A DNA stretch of 6,944 bases, from assembly GCA_021827885.1 (NCBI GenBank), contig JAKAUD010000051.1:1-6944 (forward strand), in the 5' to 3' direction. This document shows, in pieces, positions 5,696 through 6,944 of the stretch; the stretch's first letter is position 1; each line of letters begins with the position of its first letter. This stretch comes from Thermoplasmata archaeon (GTDB lineage: Archaea > Thermoplasmatota > Thermoplasmata > Thermoplasmatales > Thermoplasmataceae). Made by a program: the position numbers and the translations under genes. Below the pieces are notes generated by a model that was not told the origin of the DNA, did not search any database, and worked only from the letters and a program-made list of their open reading frames with translations.

Positions 5696-6696
5696 CTTTT
5701 AATTTTTTCTTCTAGTGGACCAGCCCACTTATAATTCAAATACGTAATGCCGGCAACACTTCTCAATCCTCTTTGATCACTAGTTCCAAGCGTAGAGCCG
5801 ATTAGGTCCCCTATTTTGTAGTCTATTTTTACAGTTCTTAGTTTGTCTAAGCTAATCTTAAGAGACAGATCAGTGTCCTCCCCAGCATTAATAAATGTTT
5901 CATCATATAGATTTTCACCTGTTCTAGAGATCCAGCGTGAACTGTATATCCCGAAATCCTGTATCTCTAAGTATACGTAACCTTTCTTAAACAGCATTGA
6001 AAACTTTCCAGATGTAGGCGACATGAGATATTTTATTCCGAATTTTTCATACATTTTTAAAAGAGCTTTTCCATAATTCCTGTTCGTTATACTATAATAA
6101 AGTCTATGTAATTGGTTGGGAGCAGAAATCTTTTCTAATGAAGAATGATATTCAGAAGGATTTGTGAACACAACATCGTATCTTGTCTCATCCAATCTCA
6201 TTAGTTGTTCTTTGAGTACTTCGACATTATCTATCTTTACCATATCGTCCCCTGAAATAACAACCCACTTCTGGTTGTACTCCAATGCCTTCTTAATTCC
6301 GACATTGATGTTGTGCGCAATATTGAAATAAAAATCCTCTCTGCCACCACTTTCCACAAAAATCATGTGAAGGCCTTTGAATATATTCTCCCTGCACTCC
6401 CTTGCATATTTACCGTTGAAATCCGCAGTTGTTATTACAACAATGATTTCTTTGTCACCCTCAACTTCATGGATAAAGGCAACACCCTTTGGTCTCTCCT
6501 TCATCCACTGTATCAGCTGATCACGGTTCTCAAAACCGTTATAAAATTGAATGATTTTATTGGGATCATCGCTGGTGAAGTAGTTATTGCGGTAATCCAC
6601 TAAACTAAAAAACATCTTTGTCATTGTTCGTTCCATAGGACAAAAGAGTCGACTTCTCCCCAGTATCGTATCACCTTTGGTACTCTCGCTGATCAT
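5692..6696 (-). CDS. GT-A (GT2-like) glycosyltransferase, 334 aa
   Basis: Probable cytoplasmic or membrane-associated glycosyltransferase. The GT-A core begins at about residue 83 with KEIIVVITTADFNG. Strand MIFVESGG (111-118) follows, then WVVISGDDMVKID (144-156), where D150 and D151 form the metal- and nucleotide-binding DxD-like motif. NAGEDTDLSLKI (270-281), with E273 and D274, matches the GT2 'ED.DL' motif that holds the catalytic base. There is no obvious transmembrane helix. About 80 residues precede the core and are unusual. MFFSLVDYRNNYFTSDDPNK (28-47) looks like real protein, whereas residues 1-27 are less convincing, so M21, M25 or M28 are alternative starts. Box A about 29 bp before the first ATG favours 6696 as the start. 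The stop overlaps the FkbM start by 4 bp. The donor sugar cannot be read from the sequence. Confidence 0.82.
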   Translation of the reverse strand: MISESTKGDTILGRSRLFCPMERTMTKMFFSLVDYRNNYFTSDDPNKIIQFYNGFENRDQLIQWMKERPKGVAFIHEVEGDKEIIVVITTADFNGKYARECRENIFKGLHMIFVESGGREDFYFNIAHNINVGIKKALEYNQKWVVISGDDMVKIDNVEVLKEQLMRLDETRYDVVFTNPSEYHSSLEKISAPNQLHRLYYSITNRNYGKALLKMYEKFGIKYLMSPTSGKFSMLFKKGYVYLEIQDFGIYSSRWISRTGENLYDETFINAGEDTDLSLKISLDKLRTVKIDYKIGDLIGSTLGTSDQRGLRSVAGITYLNYKWAGPLEEKIKR

Positions 6697-6719
6697 TTAC
6701 ATTTGGTTTAACCTCTGAA

Positions 6720-6731
6720 GATTATTAAGAT
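6720..6731 (-). promoter_or_regulatory. box A-like promoter of the GT-FkbM operon
   Basis: On the minus strand AATCTTAATAAT lies about 29 bp before the ATG at 6696, placing the transcript start within a few bases of it. It overlaps the 3' end of the 47-residue ORF. If that ORF is expressed, the downstream genes could also be read from a promoter outside the window. Confidence 0.4.
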
Positions 6732-6868
6732 TTTACGACATTGTCAAGATTTAGTTGATTTCTCTCTGATTCATACTGCAGAACCGAAATCATGAAATAT
6801 AATGCAGGCATCCCATCTGATCTGAGCCCCTTAATTTTGGACAGATATTCTGTCTTCCAATGAGACAT
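6725..6868 (-). CDS. possible 47-residue protein, unrecognised
   Basis: Minus-strand ORF from ATG (6868-6866) to TAA (6727-6725), beginning MSHWKTEYLSKIKGL and ending LNLDNVVKS. The middle, ALYFMISVL, is hydrophobic and the ends are polar. It is preceded by AGGAGGT (6884-6878) nine bases before the ATG, a near-ideal Shine-Dalgarno sequence, the clearest one in the window. This suggests translation within an operon that begins beyond the right edge. It ends 28 bp before the glycosyltransferase ATG. No family is recognised, and it could be a fragment of a decayed gene. Confidence 0.42.
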   Translation of the reverse strand: MSHWKTEYLSKIKGLRSDGMPALYFMISVLQYESERNQLNLDNVVKS

Positions 6869-6944
6869 TTTCTTTCAACCTCCTTTTCTTCTCGATCCTG
6901 TTCTTCAATATTCTCTCCCCCTTTCTGTTTCTCTCTTCCAGGAA
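6831..6944 (-). CDS. possible 3' end of a basic, charged protein entering from the right edge
   Basis: The minus strand is open from the window edge to TAA at 6833-6831, giving 37 residues rich in Arg, Lys and Glu (ERNRKGERILKNRIEKKRR), probably helical. It overlaps the 47-residue ORF by 38 bp in a different frame. A second minus frame is also open here, from the edge to TGA 6792-6790, also charged. The purine-rich strand has few stop codons in any frame, so neither is secure. Confidence 0.25.
   Translation of the reverse strand, partial: FLEERNRKGERILKNRIEKKRRLKENVSLEDRISVQN
6878..6884 (-). promoter_or_regulatory. Shine-Dalgarno site of the 47-residue ORF
   Basis: AGGAGGT on the minus strand, spaced nine bases from ATG 6868. 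No comparable site precedes the larger genes of the window, which appear leaderless or coupled. Confidence 0.5.

Noticed and set aside
6313..6603. 96-residue plus-strand ORF
   Set aside because: It is antisense to the GT-A core, which carries DxD and ED-type motifs on the other strand.

Overview
The window looks archaeal, most likely from the Thermoplasmatales (Thermoplasma, Ferroplasma or Cuniculiplasma-like). This is an inference. It rests on AT-rich box A-like elements about 25-30 bp upstream of start codons with almost no leader, on a DUF2079-type membrane protein with a sequon-rich exterior, and on an archaeal-style IS256 transposase relic. No rRNA, tRNA or CRISPR array was seen.

Layout, left to right. 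Bases 1-146 hold what may be the 3' end of a plus-strand gene, converging on a complete minus-strand gene (139-987) that resembles a GT-A-fold glycosyltransferase. Bases 988-1716 hold no intact gene. They contain the promoter of the minus gene, decayed protein-like fragments, a possible 35-residue minus-strand ORF, and the promoter of the next gene. Bases 1717-3747 encode a 676-residue polytopic membrane protein of the DUF2079/GT-C type with a large C-terminal domain that probably faces outward. Bases 3748-4789 are a graveyard: a short ORF with an internal stop, then a heavily decayed IS256/Mutator-family transposase (about 3930-4666) whose second catalytic Asp and catalytic Glu are both mutated. 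Bases 4790-6696 are a two-gene minus-strand operon, a GT-A glycosyltransferase followed by an FkbM-family methyltransferase, joined by a 4-bp GTGA overlap. At the right edge (6725-6944, minus) are one or two small ORFs, one with a strong Shine-Dalgarno sequence.

Taken together, this is a cell-surface glycan locus with transposon debris between its genes. Two cytoplasmic GT-A enzymes could build or extend a glycan, the FkbM enzyme could O-methylate a sugar, and the DUF2079 protein could move a lipid-linked sugar onto an acceptor outside the membrane. The cooperation is inferred from neighbourhood; substrates cannot be read from the sequence. I see no convincing wholly new system. The most distinctive points are the ten N-glycosylation sequons confined to the DUF2079 exterior domain, the C8 tract inside that gene, the uncharacterised GT-FkbM pair, and the small ORFs at the right edge.
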